From the NCBI GenBank assembly GCA_964476565.1, contig CAYZBG010000004.1, positions 1-64,000 of the forward strand: a DNA stretch of 64,000 bases, written 5' to 3'. The translations under genes and the position numbers were made by a program. The stretch is from CAMAXB01 sp964476565. Its GTDB lineage: Bacteria; Verrucomicrobiota; Verrucomicrobiia; Opitutales; Opitutaceae. Position 1 is the stretch's first letter, and every line of letters starts with the position of its first letter. This document shows, piece after piece, positions 43,412 to 52,418 of the stretch. Below the pieces are notes generated by a model. It did not search any database. It was not told where the DNA came from and worked only from the letters and a program-made list of their open reading frames with translations.

Positions 43412-45781
43412 ATGAAGAACCGAACCCTGTTCCGACTCCTCCCGGTCTTGATTTTGGCCTGCTGCGCCCGGGCCCAGCCGGCCCCCCTGCAGCCTGCCGC
43501 CGCACCGTCCGATGACATTGTCGTTTTGTCACCGTTCGAAGTCTCCAGTGAACGTGGTACTGGTTACCGCGCCACCAACTCCATCTCTGCCACCCGTCTC
43601 GACACGCCCCTGCAGTTGGTTCCGGTCAACGTCCAGGTCGTCACCAAGGACTTTCTGCAAGATACCGCGGCGCTGAACATCAACGACGCGCTGCAATATC
43701 AGGCCAGCGTCAGTCAGGCTGAGAACGAGCGCGAGCAGGGGATCTTCAACATCCGCGGTTTCACCACCAACCGGGTGAAGCGAAATGGCTTCACGACCTA
43801 CTACGTCCACGACGTAGGCAATACGGAGCGTGTCGAGGTCGTCAAAGGCCCCGCCTCCCTCCTCTATGGCGAGATGGAACCCGGTGGCGTGGTGAACTAC
43901 ATCACCCGTCGGCCGGGACCGGTGTCGACACAGTCGCTCCAGGTCACGTATGGCAGCAACAACCACCAGCGTGCCGTACTCGAAGCAGGCGGTCCGCTTG
44001 CTGACTCGAATTTCCGTTATGGTGTCACGGCCAGCTGGCTTGATGACGATCGTTGGACGGATGACTGGGGCGTGCGGCAGACCGCCGCCAACGGAGTCGT
44101 TCAGTGGTTCCCCTGGCGCGGTGCCACGCTGACGCTTGAAGCCCAGTACCTGCGGCGCCGTGAGGACCTTCGCTCCCCTGTCTTTGTTTACAATAAAGCG
44201 AACTACGATGCGTGGCTCCAGCTTCCCGAGGCGACCCGGAACGCGATCGTCAGCGGCGGCGCGGCCGACCAGCCGTCCGAGTTCGTGGCAGTGAACGCCA
44301 CCGGCACCGGCCTGGTGCACTCCGGCCGCCGTCCTTATTGGACGGATGTGGCCGACATGTTCCCACGGGAGTGGAACACCTCTGCCGGTGATCTCGACAG
44401 TGATATGGAAGAACTCGCGCTGTCCTTCGAGTCACCGCTGGGCGACCGCCACGTGATGCGGGCAATTGCACGCACGACCGCGACGGACCTGCTTTGGGCC
44501 CGCTCGGGCAGCGGAAGCTCCCGCCTCGGGGTCGGCCTCGACGGCCTCCGCGGCGGCGCGACTGGCGCCCGTGATCAGAACAACAAGGATTTCTTCACGC
44601 AGATCGACTTCGTCGGCCAGTACGCGTTCGACGCGGTGAAACTGCGCTGGGTGGCGGGTTGGGAGAGGTCGGACGGCGAGTTCAGCGGTACCACCTGGGA
44701 TCGCGGTACCGGTGCGACCGCCATTCCGTGGATCTACTTCAACCCGGCGCTTGCCCGTACGATCCGGAACAACGAGCTCGGCTTTGTCGCGGGTCAGAAC
44801 ACCCTGTCGCCCACCTTCCCGGAGCGGCCCTTGGGTGATCCGTTCATCCGGACCGTGTCGGACGATGCGCAGGACAATCTCGTCAATTCGTTCTACGGCG
44901 TGTTGCAGGCCAACGTGCTCGAGGATCGCCTCTTCGTCATGGGCGGGGTGCGCCGGGAAGAAAGCGATACCACTGATACCATCTTCGTATCGGGCGCCAA
45001 CGTGCTCGCGCCGCCCACGGTGATCGAGAATCCGTCCGACAAGGCGACGGTACCGCAGGTCGGCGCCAGCCTCCGACTGCTCCCCGGACTCAATGTCTTC
45101 GGCAGTTACTCCGAATCCTTCCGGCCGCAGCGTGGTGTCGGCCGCGACATCAACAACGACTTCTTCAAGAAGCCGCCGCAGAAGGGCGAGGGAGTCGACT
45201 TTGGTCTCAAATTTGAGGTTCTGGATGGGCGCCTTTCCGGCACCGTATCCTATTTTGATATCACCGTGACGGACATCATGGGCCGGACTACGCCTCCGGG
45301 CGGCGGGGCGGCCTACGATATCGTGATCGACGGACGTCAGGTGGACGGATGGGAGTTCGACGGGGTCTGGCAGCAAGGCGGCAACCAGCTGATCGTCTCC
45401 TATGCCAAAGTATCGGGCGAGGGCATCGGGGCTGACGCCGGTCAGCGGATCACCGGTTTGCCGGAGCAGCGTTTCGCGGTCTGGAACAAGTACAGTTTCC
45501 AGACAGGTCGCCTCAAGGGACTCTTCCTCGGTGCGGGCTGGAGTTACACTGCTGATCGGGTGGTGTCACAAGGCGGCCCGATTTTCACGGAGGATGGCAG
45601 CTACGCGGTGATCGATGCGCTGGTGGGTTACACGACGCGGATTGGTGGGCGCGAGGTGGAGCTTCGCCTGAATGTAAAGAACCTCGCCGACGAGGAGTAC
45701 CTGTACCCGGGAGCCGCGCAGGCCAATGCATACTGGGGCGACCCCCGCAGCCTCTACCTCACGGCGCGCATCAACTTCTGA
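43412..45781 (+). CDS. TonB-dependent receptor of the polysaccharide locus
   Basis: 789 residues from the ATG at 43412, giving MKNRTLFRLLPVLILACCARAQ as signal peptide. The mature N-terminus IVVLSPFEVSSERGTGY is the signature of Opitutaceae receptors and may act as the TonB box region. Plug at about 50-170 (LQLVPVNVQVVTKDFL, ERVEVVKGPASLLYGEMEPGG), then 22-strand-type barrel ending LTARINF. No SusD partner. It would import pectin oligosaccharides for the signal-less GH28, GH43 and beta-helix enzymes. Confidence 0.9.
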   Translation: MKNRTLFRLLPVLILACCARAQPAPLQPAAAPSDDIVVLSPFEVSSERGTGYRATNSISATRLDTPLQLVPVNVQVVTKDFLQDTAALNINDALQYQASVSQAENEREQGIFNIRGFTTNRVKRNGFTTYYVHDVGNTERVEVVKGPASLLYGEMEPGGVVNYITRRPGPVSTQSLQVTYGSNNHQRAVLEAGGPLADSNFRYGVTASWLDDDRWTDDWGVRQTAANGVVQWFPWRGATLTLEAQYLRRREDLRSPVFVYNKANYDAWLQLPEATRNAIVSGGAADQPSEFVAVNATGTGLVHSGRRPYWTDVADMFPREWNTSAGDLDSDMEELALSFESPLGDRHVMRAIARTTATDLLWARSGSGSSRLGVGLDGLRGGATGARDQNNKDFFTQIDFVGQYAFDAVKLRWVAGWERSDGEFSGTTWDRGTGATAIPWIYFNPALARTIRNNELGFVAGQNTLSPTFPERPLGDPFIRTVSDDAQDNLVNSFYGVLQANVLEDRLFVMGGVRREESDTTDTIFVSGANVLAPPTVIENPSDKATVPQVGASLRLLPGLNVFGSYSESFRPQRGVGRDINNDFFKKPPQKGEGVDFGLKFEVLDGRLSGTVSYFDITVTDIMGRTTPPGGGAAYDIVIDGRQVDGWEFDGVWQQGGNQLIVSYAKVSGEGIGADAGQRITGLPEQRFAVWNKYSFQTGRLKGLFLGAGWSYTADRVVSQGGPIFTEDGSYAVIDALVGYTTRIGGREVELRLNVKNLADEEYLYPGAAQANAYWGDPRSLYLTARINF

Positions 45782-45801
45782 TCCTTTCCCCTGGCCGCCG
45801 G

Positions 45802-45839
45802 CACGCTGCTTCCTCGACGGGGAGGCAGCGTGTTTTTTT
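45802..45839 (+). terminator. Rho-independent terminator after the TonB receptor
   Basis: Perfect stem CACGCTGC (45802-45809) / GCAGCGTG (45825-45832), then seven T (45833-45839), 20 bases past the receptor stop. It separates the receptor from the GH28 gene that starts 25 bases further on, so the latter is either read through or has its own promoter. Confidence 0.9.
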
Positions 45840-45863
45840 CGCCCAACTGCCGTGACTCTTGTG

Positions 45864-47132
45864 ATGAATCCAGCCGTTCCGCCGACCCCCGCCTTGGTTG
45901 AAGACGCCACTGTCGCATTGCAATGCCGTATCGACCGCGTGCATGCGGAGGGAGGGGGAACGGTGGTGGTGCCACCCGGTGTCCATGAGATTGGTACCTT
46001 GGAGATCCGATCTGGCGTGCGGCTGCATTTGGAACACGGGGCATCGCTGGTGGGCAGCCGGGATCTGGGCCGTTACCCTCTCTTGAGCGACCCGATCGTG
46101 CGGTGCTTCTCTGACGCGAACGGTTTCCGCTCTCTCCTCCGTGCGCATGGCGCCCGGAGGATTGCACTCACCGGAACGGGGACGATCGACGGACGGGGTG
46201 AGGCCTTTCCGTATCAGGGTCACGATCGCGACGGGCGGCCGAGGCTGGTGCAGATGATCGGCTGTGCCGACGTCCTGGTCGAAGGCCTGCACCTCAGGCA
46301 GTCCGGTCATTGGATGCAGCATTTCCTCGGTTGCGAACGTCTGCAGGTCCGTGGCCTGACGGCGTACAACCACTGCCAGCCCAACAATGATTTCATCGAC
46401 GTCGAAGGCTGCCGCGACGTGCGCATCTCCGACTGCTCAAGCGACACGGACGACGACGGCATCACGCTGAAGAGCGGCTGTGAGGCACCGACCGAGGACG
46501 TGGTGGTCACGAACTGCGTGATCCGCAGCCATTGCAACGGGATCAAGCTCGGCACGGAGACGAACGGCGGCTTTCGCAATGTGGTGGTCTCCAACTGCGC
46601 CATCGTACCCTCGCTCCAGCCGCGCAACATCCACGGGTTCCCCGGAGGCATTTGCGGCGTTGCCGTGGAGATCGTGGACGGAGGGACGCTTGACGGCGTA
46701 ATGGTCTCCCATGTGCGTATCGAGGGACCCAAGGTGCCGTTGTTCGTACGCCTCGGCAATCGTGGCCGACCCTATCTGGCCGGTGCGGCCCGGCCGCCGG
46801 TCGGGCGGCTCCGGAACGTCACTTTTTCCCACATCCACGGCGCGAGACTGGGGTCGCATGGAGCCGTGTTTACCGGACTGCCCGGCCACCGGATCGAGAA
46901 CCTGTCTCTGATTGACGTCAGCCTTGAATTCGCCGGTGGCGTCAAGGCGCGGCCTGATGCAGCCACGTTTCCGGAAAAGGAAAGTGCCTACCCGGAGGCG
47001 ACCATGTTCGGGGAGGCGCCGGCCTTTGGCGTTTTCATCCGCCATGCGGCCGAGGTCACCCTCGAGCGCGTGAAGCTCACCACCTTGCAGCCTGACGCCC
47101 GTCCCGCCGTGGTGAGTCACGACGTGGTCTGA
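45864..47132 (+). CDS. GH28 polygalacturonase-like enzyme
   Basis: 422 residues from the ATG at 45864 (MNPAVPPTPALVEDATVALQ); the open frame to 45726 lies inside the receptor and terminator. GH28 beta-helix with the sites FIDVEGCRDVRISDCS, DTDDDGITLKSG (catalytic Asp pair) and SHCNGIKLGTETNGGFRNV. No signal peptide, so the enzyme should act in the cytoplasm on oligogalacturonides, probably as an exo-enzyme. The preceding strong terminator is unusual for a gene of the same locus. Confidence 0.85.
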   Translation: MNPAVPPTPALVEDATVALQCRIDRVHAEGGGTVVVPPGVHEIGTLEIRSGVRLHLEHGASLVGSRDLGRYPLLSDPIVRCFSDANGFRSLLRAHGARRIALTGTGTIDGRGEAFPYQGHDRDGRPRLVQMIGCADVLVEGLHLRQSGHWMQHFLGCERLQVRGLTAYNHCQPNNDFIDVEGCRDVRISDCSSDTDDDGITLKSGCEAPTEDVVVTNCVIRSHCNGIKLGTETNGGFRNVVVSNCAIVPSLQPRNIHGFPGGICGVAVEIVDGGTLDGVMVSHVRIEGPKVPLFVRLGNRGRPYLAGAARPPVGRLRNVTFSHIHGARLGSHGAVFTGLPGHRIENLSLIDVSLEFAGGVKARPDAATFPEKESAYPEATMFGEAPAFGVFIRHAAEVTLERVKLTTLQPDARPAVVSHDVV

Positions 47133-47683
47133 AGCGCTCTGATCGCGCGCACAGGCGTTTGCCGGACCTCGGGAGGCGCCCAAACGTACTTACAGGAGTC
47201 CTCAGGAAGCGCACAGGTTGGCATCGTCGCGGTCCGTCTCAGCGCGCTCGGCGAGCTCCTGTGAATCCGCCTGCTGTGCCGCCGATCGTTCAGATCGGAC
47301 AGACCGTTTGAACAGGAGGTAACAGAGGCAACGGAGGTGGGACGGGCGTTGACTGGTGAAGGGTTGCTCTCTGTTGCCTCCCTTTCCTCCTGTGAAAATC
47401 ACAATCCGGTGGAATGGGTTTTGTTCAACCGTACCTACAGGAGGCCGCGGAGAGCGCGGAGGTTTGGGTCCGTCCCGATCACTCTCCGCGCTCTCTGCGA
47501 GCTTCTTTGAATCTGTCTGCTGTGAGGTCCTTTGTTCAGGTCAGACAAGAGATTTGAACAGGAGGAAACTTAGGCGACGGAGGGGGACGGCGTTGGGTCT
47601 CTTGTGAGGGTGAGACTGTTCTCCGTTACTTCCCTTACCTCCTGTTCAAGATCATACCTCGGCAATCACGGTTGAGGGACCAT
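47133..47683. repeat. Intergenic array of four hairpin repeats (copies B-E)
   Basis: No gene in 550 bases. Copy B has arms 47192-47198/47256-47262 (ACAGGAG/CTCCTGT). Copy C has 47312-47319/47386-47393 (ACAGGAGG/CCTCCTGT) with inner GAGGCAAC/GTTGCCTC. Copy D starts at 47437 (ACAGGAGG), with inner GAGAGCGCGGAG/CTCCGCGCTCTC. Copy E has 47554-47565/47638-47649 (TTGAACAGGAGG/CCTCCTGTTCAA). Each can fold to a 70-100 base hairpin. They may serve as terminators for the convergent genes on both sides or be a mobile repeat family. Confidence 0.8.
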
Positions 47684-50600
47684 TCAATCGAGCGGGATCA
47701 GCCGGTCGTCGTCGAAGGTGGCGTTCGTGGGGAACGCCGTGTCCAGAACGGGACGGATCTCGCGCAGTTGATGCAGTTGGGCGCGCGTTGCCAGGGCCGA
47801 GGCGAGGATTGTGTCGGCGTAGGCGGTGGCGACGAAGGTGCGGCTGACTTCGCCGTTCGCGTTCTGCAGGGTGAGCTGCAGGTTGTCGCCCGTGGGGTTG
47901 CGCACGCGCCAGACGGTGGCCTCGCCCAGGCCGGCTACGAAGGGCAGCCGGCCGAGCGGCGTGAGCGAGGGCGCGGCTTCGGCAAGGCCCGCGTCGCCGG
48001 GCAGCAGCGGTACAGTGACGAGTCCCGTGTCGACCAGTTGCTGGTCGACGCGGACCACGCCAGCGAGCGAACGGATCTCGCGGTCGTTCAGGGCGCGCGT
48101 GTGGTAGGCGAAGTCGTCGATCAGGCCGATGAAACCCGTCGACGCCGGATCGGCGAAGATGTCGCCGCCAATGCCGTTGCCGAGACCGCCGGGAGAACGG
48201 TGGAAGGGCGTGTTCGGACGCAGGGCGAAGGCGGTTCCGACGTAGGCGCCGTCGAGGTGCAGTTCGACGCGGCCGCGGTCGTAGGTCAGCGCGACGTGAT
48301 GCCAGCGGCCGGCCTCGATGGGCACGAAGAGGTCGGTGGGAATCACGAACGCCACGGCCCGGGCGTGGAGCACGCCGTCGATGATGCGCAGGCCGAGTCC
48401 GTGGCTGGCGCCGCCTTCTTCGAAGAGGATCGAGGTGCCGGCGGTGGTGTCGGCGAAGAAGCGCAACGAGACCGTGCGGGCGGTGAAGCCGTCGCGCAGG
48501 AAGCCGAAGTCGCCGGCCGGGGCGAGTTGCAGGTAGGCCCCGCCGCCCGGGAAACGCGCGGCGACGTTGCCGTCGGGCTGCGTTTCGAGCGTCGCGCCAA
48601 CACTGACCGCGGGGTCGACCTGCCCGGTTTCGTCGGCGAGTCCATTGTCGAAGCCGAAGCGAGCGAGCAGGCCGCGGGAGAGATCCTCGTCGACGTCCTG
48701 GAGAACGATTACGGCCGGGTCGAAGGCGCGGGCCACGAGGTAGCGGCTGTCGCCGAGGAGGTGGAGGCGGATCTGCTCCGGATCCTCGCCGAGCAGGTCC
48801 GCGATCGGCATGATCGGAAGTTCGACCGTGGTCGCGCCCGCAGGCAGGGTGATCGACGACGGCACGGGCAGGTAATCTTCGCCGGTAAGGGCGTCGCCCC
48901 CGAGAGAGAAGTGCAGTTCAACCGGCACATCGGAGGCATGGGAGGCGACGAAGGTGAAGCTTGCCGGCACCACCGCGTCTTCCTCCACACGCGACGGATT
49001 CGCGACTACGTCAATGATCGGGAGATCGGTCCCGCGCTCGGTGCGGCCGCGGTAGAACGGCATCACGGCGCCGCGGGTGTAGTCGGCGAGGCGCAGGGGA
49101 ACGTCGCCGTTGAGCAGTTCGCGCACTTCCTGATCGCGGCGCTCGCGGATCACCACGGGGGCCGGATTCTCGTCACCGGGGCGTGTGCGCTCGACGAAGA
49201 TCGCGAAGGTGTCGGAGTTGTCGTTGATGAGGATGGCGCGGTCGGCGGGCGGCTCGTCGTAGGTGAGCTCGTTGACGACGCCGCCGAGCAGCTCGGTCTG
49301 CCCGCCGTTGACCGTGTAGAAATAGGGTCCGTGATTCTCGCCGACCTTGAAACCGAAGACCCAGAGACGTCCGCCATCGTTGATGATGTGGGGCAGGCAA
49401 CCCTCGGGGTTGAGCTGCCAGGCCCAGACCTCCTGGTCCTTGAAGATGAAGGCCGGGACTTCCTCCATGACCTCGTTGGCGCCACCGGCGGCGACGTCCT
49501 CCATGAAGAGGCGGCCCGTGCCCTCGTTGCGGTAGGCCTTGCCGTAGGCGATGAAGACGTGGCGGAGCACGAGATCGTTGGACGAGTTGTGCTGGATCCA
49601 GGTGTGGCGCCCCGAGGCCTGGAAGTTGCTCTTGAGCCGCTCAATCCAGACGGTCGGCTGCGTACCGCCGTCCTCGAAGAGCAGAACGGGCTTGTCGGAG
49701 CTGCGTAGTGCCTGGGTGGCGACGAGGGTGGACTGTTGACCGAGGAGGCGTCGCACGTTGCCGCGGATGCGGATCGTGTCGCTCACGGTGTAGTCGCCCA
49801 GCGGCAGGTAGACGGTCGTCTTGCCGGAGTCGATGGCGGCCTGGATGGCGGCGGTGTCGTCGCCCTGGGCGTCCCCGTCGACTACGTAGGTGTCCTCCGC
49901 ATCGTCGATCGGGGAGAAAGGCAGGTTGACAATCGGTAGGTTGAGCGAGGTGGCCGGCGTGTCGTTCCAGAGCGTGAAGCGCTGGTCGGAGACGTATTCG
50001 GTGATCGAGTTGCCCGGCACGATGACGCCCTGGTTGCGCACGGTGCTGGCGTAGCCGGAGCTGGTGACGTTGCGGACAAAGAGGTAGCCGGCGTCGTTCT
50101 CGATCGCGCTGGCGGCGCCGTCGCCGCCGGTGAAGGTGCTGTCGATCACGACGATCTGCCCGGCCGGGTCGGTGTTGAGCAGGGCCGGCACCGCGTTGTG
50201 GCTGGTGAAGCGGCGGAGGCTGATCGGCTTTTGGAAGTTCCAGAGGCCGGCGACGCGCTGGTTCGTCACGGTCACGTCCTCGAAGACGAACGAGGCGTGG
50301 TAGTGGCCCGTGCGGATGCCGTAGTCGAAGCCGTCGACGGAGACATTGCGCACGATGCCCATGCCGACGAGATTGCGGTCGATCTTGAGGCCGATGTAGC
50401 CGCGGCGTTCCGGATCGGAGGTGCGGATGGTTACATTCTCCATCCAGCCGACGTTGTTGCTCTGGAATTCCAGGGCGATGGCGCCCGGGTTCCCGGAGCC
50501 GATGTCGAAGGTCATGTCCTCGACGGAGTGGTAGTACCCGTTGTTGGTCCACGGGCCGACGAAGAAGTTGAGCATGATCCGTGGATTGGCCGGATCGCCG

Positions 50601-52324
50601 AAGTTGGCCGAGCCGAGGGTGCCGTCGCTATTGTCGCGCAGGCGCATGACAGTGCCGGTGCGGCTCTCGCCGCGCAGGTGGGTGAAGCCGGCGTTGGCGT
50701 TGTCCGTCGAGATGAAGAGGGGGCGCGACACCGTGTAGGTGCCATTGGGGAAGTAGAGCGTGCGGTTCTTGTACTGGTTGTCGCTCAGGGCGGCCTGGAG
50801 GGCGACGGTGCTATCGGTGGTGCCGGTGTTGTCGGCGAAGTACGGCGCCTGGGTGACGTCGATGACGGCGCCGAGGACGGGCGGTTCGACGTAGTTCTCG
50901 ACGTCGGCCGCGCGCAAGGCGTCGATCTCGGCGGCGTCGAGGACGCCGCGGTGGAGACGGATGTTGTCGTAGCGACCGATGAAGGCGTTGCCGGCGAGCG
51001 AGCGGTCTTTGCCGACCGTGAACCTGACGAAATCGTTGCCCACCGGGCCGGCGTTGATCGTGCCGGTGTGATAGGGAACCGTGATGGCGGATTCGCGCTT
51101 TCCCTTGTAGATGAGAACGTTGTTCGTCGTGCTTGCGCCGTCGTAAGTGATCGCGAAAAAGATCCACTGACCCGCTTCGATGAAGTTGGCCGGGGTGGTG
51201 GTGTTGAGCTGGTCGACGACAAGGCGAAGGGCGCCGGACGGCTGGCCGACAAGGCGGAAGCCGTTGGTGTTGTCGAAATTGTCGACCAGCCGGCTGCCGG
51301 ACTGGCTGATGGAGTCGGTGTTGATCCACCCCGACAGGGTGAACGTGGTCAGGCCGTCGATGTCATCCACGTCGCCGGCATGCTGACCATAGGCTCCGGG
51401 ATGGGTGACCAGATCAAGGTAACGGTCGCCTGCGCCGCGCACACCGGGGAAGGAACGACCGGTCACATCAAGCGGTTGAGCGGCCGCGTCGCCGAGGAGC
51501 AGATCGACGCCGGCCGTGCCGCCGGACGACTGCGGAATCCCTGCGGCATCGAAGGCGTATTCCAAGAGAAGCTCCTTCGCTGGAGGCGGAGTGGCGGGCG
51601 AATCGGCGGCGCGAAGCGCCTCAAGTTCCGTCTCCGTGAGCACGCGGTCGTAGAGACGTAGATTGTCGAAACGCCCGGCAAAGGTGCCGCTGGCGAGTCC
51701 GTCGTCCTTGCCGACGGTGAAGCGGACGCTCTGGGCGTTCGTCGGGCCGGCGTTGAGCGAGGCGACGGTGGAGGTGGCCACGGCGGTGAGTTTTCCGCCC
51801 TTGTGGAAGCGCACGTTGTTCGATGCCGCGGTGCCGTCGTAGGTGACGGCGACAAAGATCCAGGTGTCGGCTTCGAGCAGTCCGGTGGCGGAGTCGGCCG
51901 AAATGCCGTCGACGACGAGGCGAAGTGCACCCGAAGGCTGGCCGACGAGATGGTAGCCGCTGGTGCCGGTGAGCAGATCAAAGATGCGGCCGCCGCCTTG
52001 TCCGACGTTCGAGGTGTTGATCCAGCCGGCGAAGGTAAACTGGCTTACGCCCGACAGCGCCGCCACGGCGGCGGCGTGCCGGCCGTAGGAGCCGGCTGAG
52101 GCCTGGGTGTCGAGGTGGCGGTCGCCGGCGCCCTGCACGCCATCGATGGCAACCGAGGTAAGGTCCGCCGGCGCTTGGGCGGCCGTGTGGAGGACAAGGG
52201 CGGCGGGGTTGGTACCGCTGCTGGCCTGGCTTGAGCCAGGCTGGGAAAAAGTGTATTCAAGAAGCGGTGACGCGAGGACGGTCGCCGCGGATGCCATCAA
52301 GGCAAGGAGGGTGCGGGTGATCAT
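47684..52324 (-). CDS. Giant secreted LamG / pectate-lyase-fold protein
   Basis: 1546 residues from the ATG at 52324 with signal peptide (TLLALMASAATVLAS). Order: LamG-like lectin 1 (about 60-225; FTFAGWINTSNVGQ) and LamG 2 (about 285-480; FTLSGWINTDSISQ), which are similar enough to be a tandem duplication; pectate-lyase-3-type beta-helix 1 (about 490-780; STVALQAALSDNQYKN, TLYFPNGTYTVSRPL) and 2 (about 800-1090; DDTAAIQAAIDSGKTTVYLP); a Calx-beta-like domain (about 1105-1190; SLGGDALTGEDYLPVP); a third LamG (about 1210-1390); then a C-terminal domain. Surface lyase or hydrolase with carbohydrate-binding modules. Sits just downstream of an operator. Confidence 0.8.
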   Translation of the reverse strand: MITRTLLALMASAATVLASPLLEYTFSQPGSSQASSGTNPAALVLHTAAQAPADLTSVAIDGVQGAGDRHLDTQASAGSYGRHAAAVAALSGVSQFTFAGWINTSNVGQGGGRIFDLLTGTSGYHLVGQPSGALRLVVDGISADSATGLLEADTWIFVAVTYDGTAASNNVRFHKGGKLTAVATSTVASLNAGPTNAQSVRFTVGKDDGLASGTFAGRFDNLRLYDRVLTETELEALRAADSPATPPPAKELLLEYAFDAAGIPQSSGGTAGVDLLLGDAAAQPLDVTGRSFPGVRGAGDRYLDLVTHPGAYGQHAGDVDDIDGLTTFTLSGWINTDSISQSGSRLVDNFDNTNGFRLVGQPSGALRLVVDQLNTTTPANFIEAGQWIFFAITYDGASTTNNVLIYKGKRESAITVPYHTGTINAGPVGNDFVRFTVGKDRSLAGNAFIGRYDNIRLHRGVLDAAEIDALRAADVENYVEPPVLGAVIDVTQAPYFADNTGTTDSTVALQAALSDNQYKNRTLYFPNGTYTVSRPLFISTDNANAGFTHLRGESRTGTVMRLRDNSDGTLGSANFGDPANPRIMLNFFVGPWTNNGYYHSVEDMTFDIGSGNPGAIALEFQSNNVGWMENVTIRTSDPERRGYIGLKIDRNLVGMGIVRNVSVDGFDYGIRTGHYHASFVFEDVTVTNQRVAGLWNFQKPISLRRFTSHNAVPALLNTDPAGQIVVIDSTFTGGDGAASAIENDAGYLFVRNVTSSGYASTVRNQGVIVPGNSITEYVSDQRFTLWNDTPATSLNLPIVNLPFSPIDDAEDTYVVDGDAQGDDTAAIQAAIDSGKTTVYLPLGDYTVSDTIRIRGNVRRLLGQQSTLVATQALRSSDKPVLLFEDGGTQPTVWIERLKSNFQASGRHTWIQHNSSNDLVLRHVFIAYGKAYRNEGTGRLFMEDVAAGGANEVMEEVPAFIFKDQEVWAWQLNPEGCLPHIINDGGRLWVFGFKVGENHGPYFYTVNGGQTELLGGVVNELTYDEPPADRAILINDNSDTFAIFVERTRPGDENPAPVVIRERRDQEVRELLNGDVPLRLADYTRGAVMPFYRGRTERGTDLPIIDVVANPSRVEEDAVVPASFTFVASHASDVPVELHFSLGGDALTGEDYLPVPSSITLPAGATTVELPIMPIADLLGEDPEQIRLHLLGDSRYLVARAFDPAVIVLQDVDEDLSRGLLARFGFDNGLADETGQVDPAVSVGATLETQPDGNVAARFPGGGAYLQLAPAGDFGFLRDGFTARTVSLRFFADTTAGTSILFEEGGASHGLGLRIIDGVLHARAVAFVIPTDLFVPIEAGRWHHVALTYDRGRVELHLDGAYVGTAFALRPNTPFHRSPGGLGNGIGGDIFADPASTGFIGLIDDFAYHTRALNDREIRSLAGVVRVDQQLVDTGLVTVPLLPGDAGLAEAAPSLTPLGRLPFVAGLGEATVWRVRNPTGDNLQLTLQNANGEVSRTFVATAYADTILASALATRAQLHQLREIRPVLDTAFPTNATFDDDRLIPLD

Positions 52325-52382
52325 GGCGGGATGGGGTCCGGCCACTGTTGGGCGCCGGATCTCATCCGCAATCGATGGCGGG

Positions 52383-52395
52383 CTTTAAGCTAAAG
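52383..52395. promoter_or_regulatory. LacI-type operator CTTTAAGCTAAAG
   Basis: Identical to the 39920 site, 59 bases upstream of the giant LamG protein start and 24 bases past the end of a LacI gene. Confidence 0.7.
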
Positions 52396-52418
52396 ACGCA
52401 GGCCCGGCGCGCCCGGCC

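Noticed and set aside
47184..47650. CRISPR-like array
   Set aside because: Repeat units are inverted hairpins of varying inner sequence, not short direct repeats with unique spacers, and no cas gene is near.
47672..49708. Open frame of 678 residues on the plus strand
   Set aside because: Antisense to the giant LamG protein; Val/Gly/Glu/Arg shadow with no domain features.
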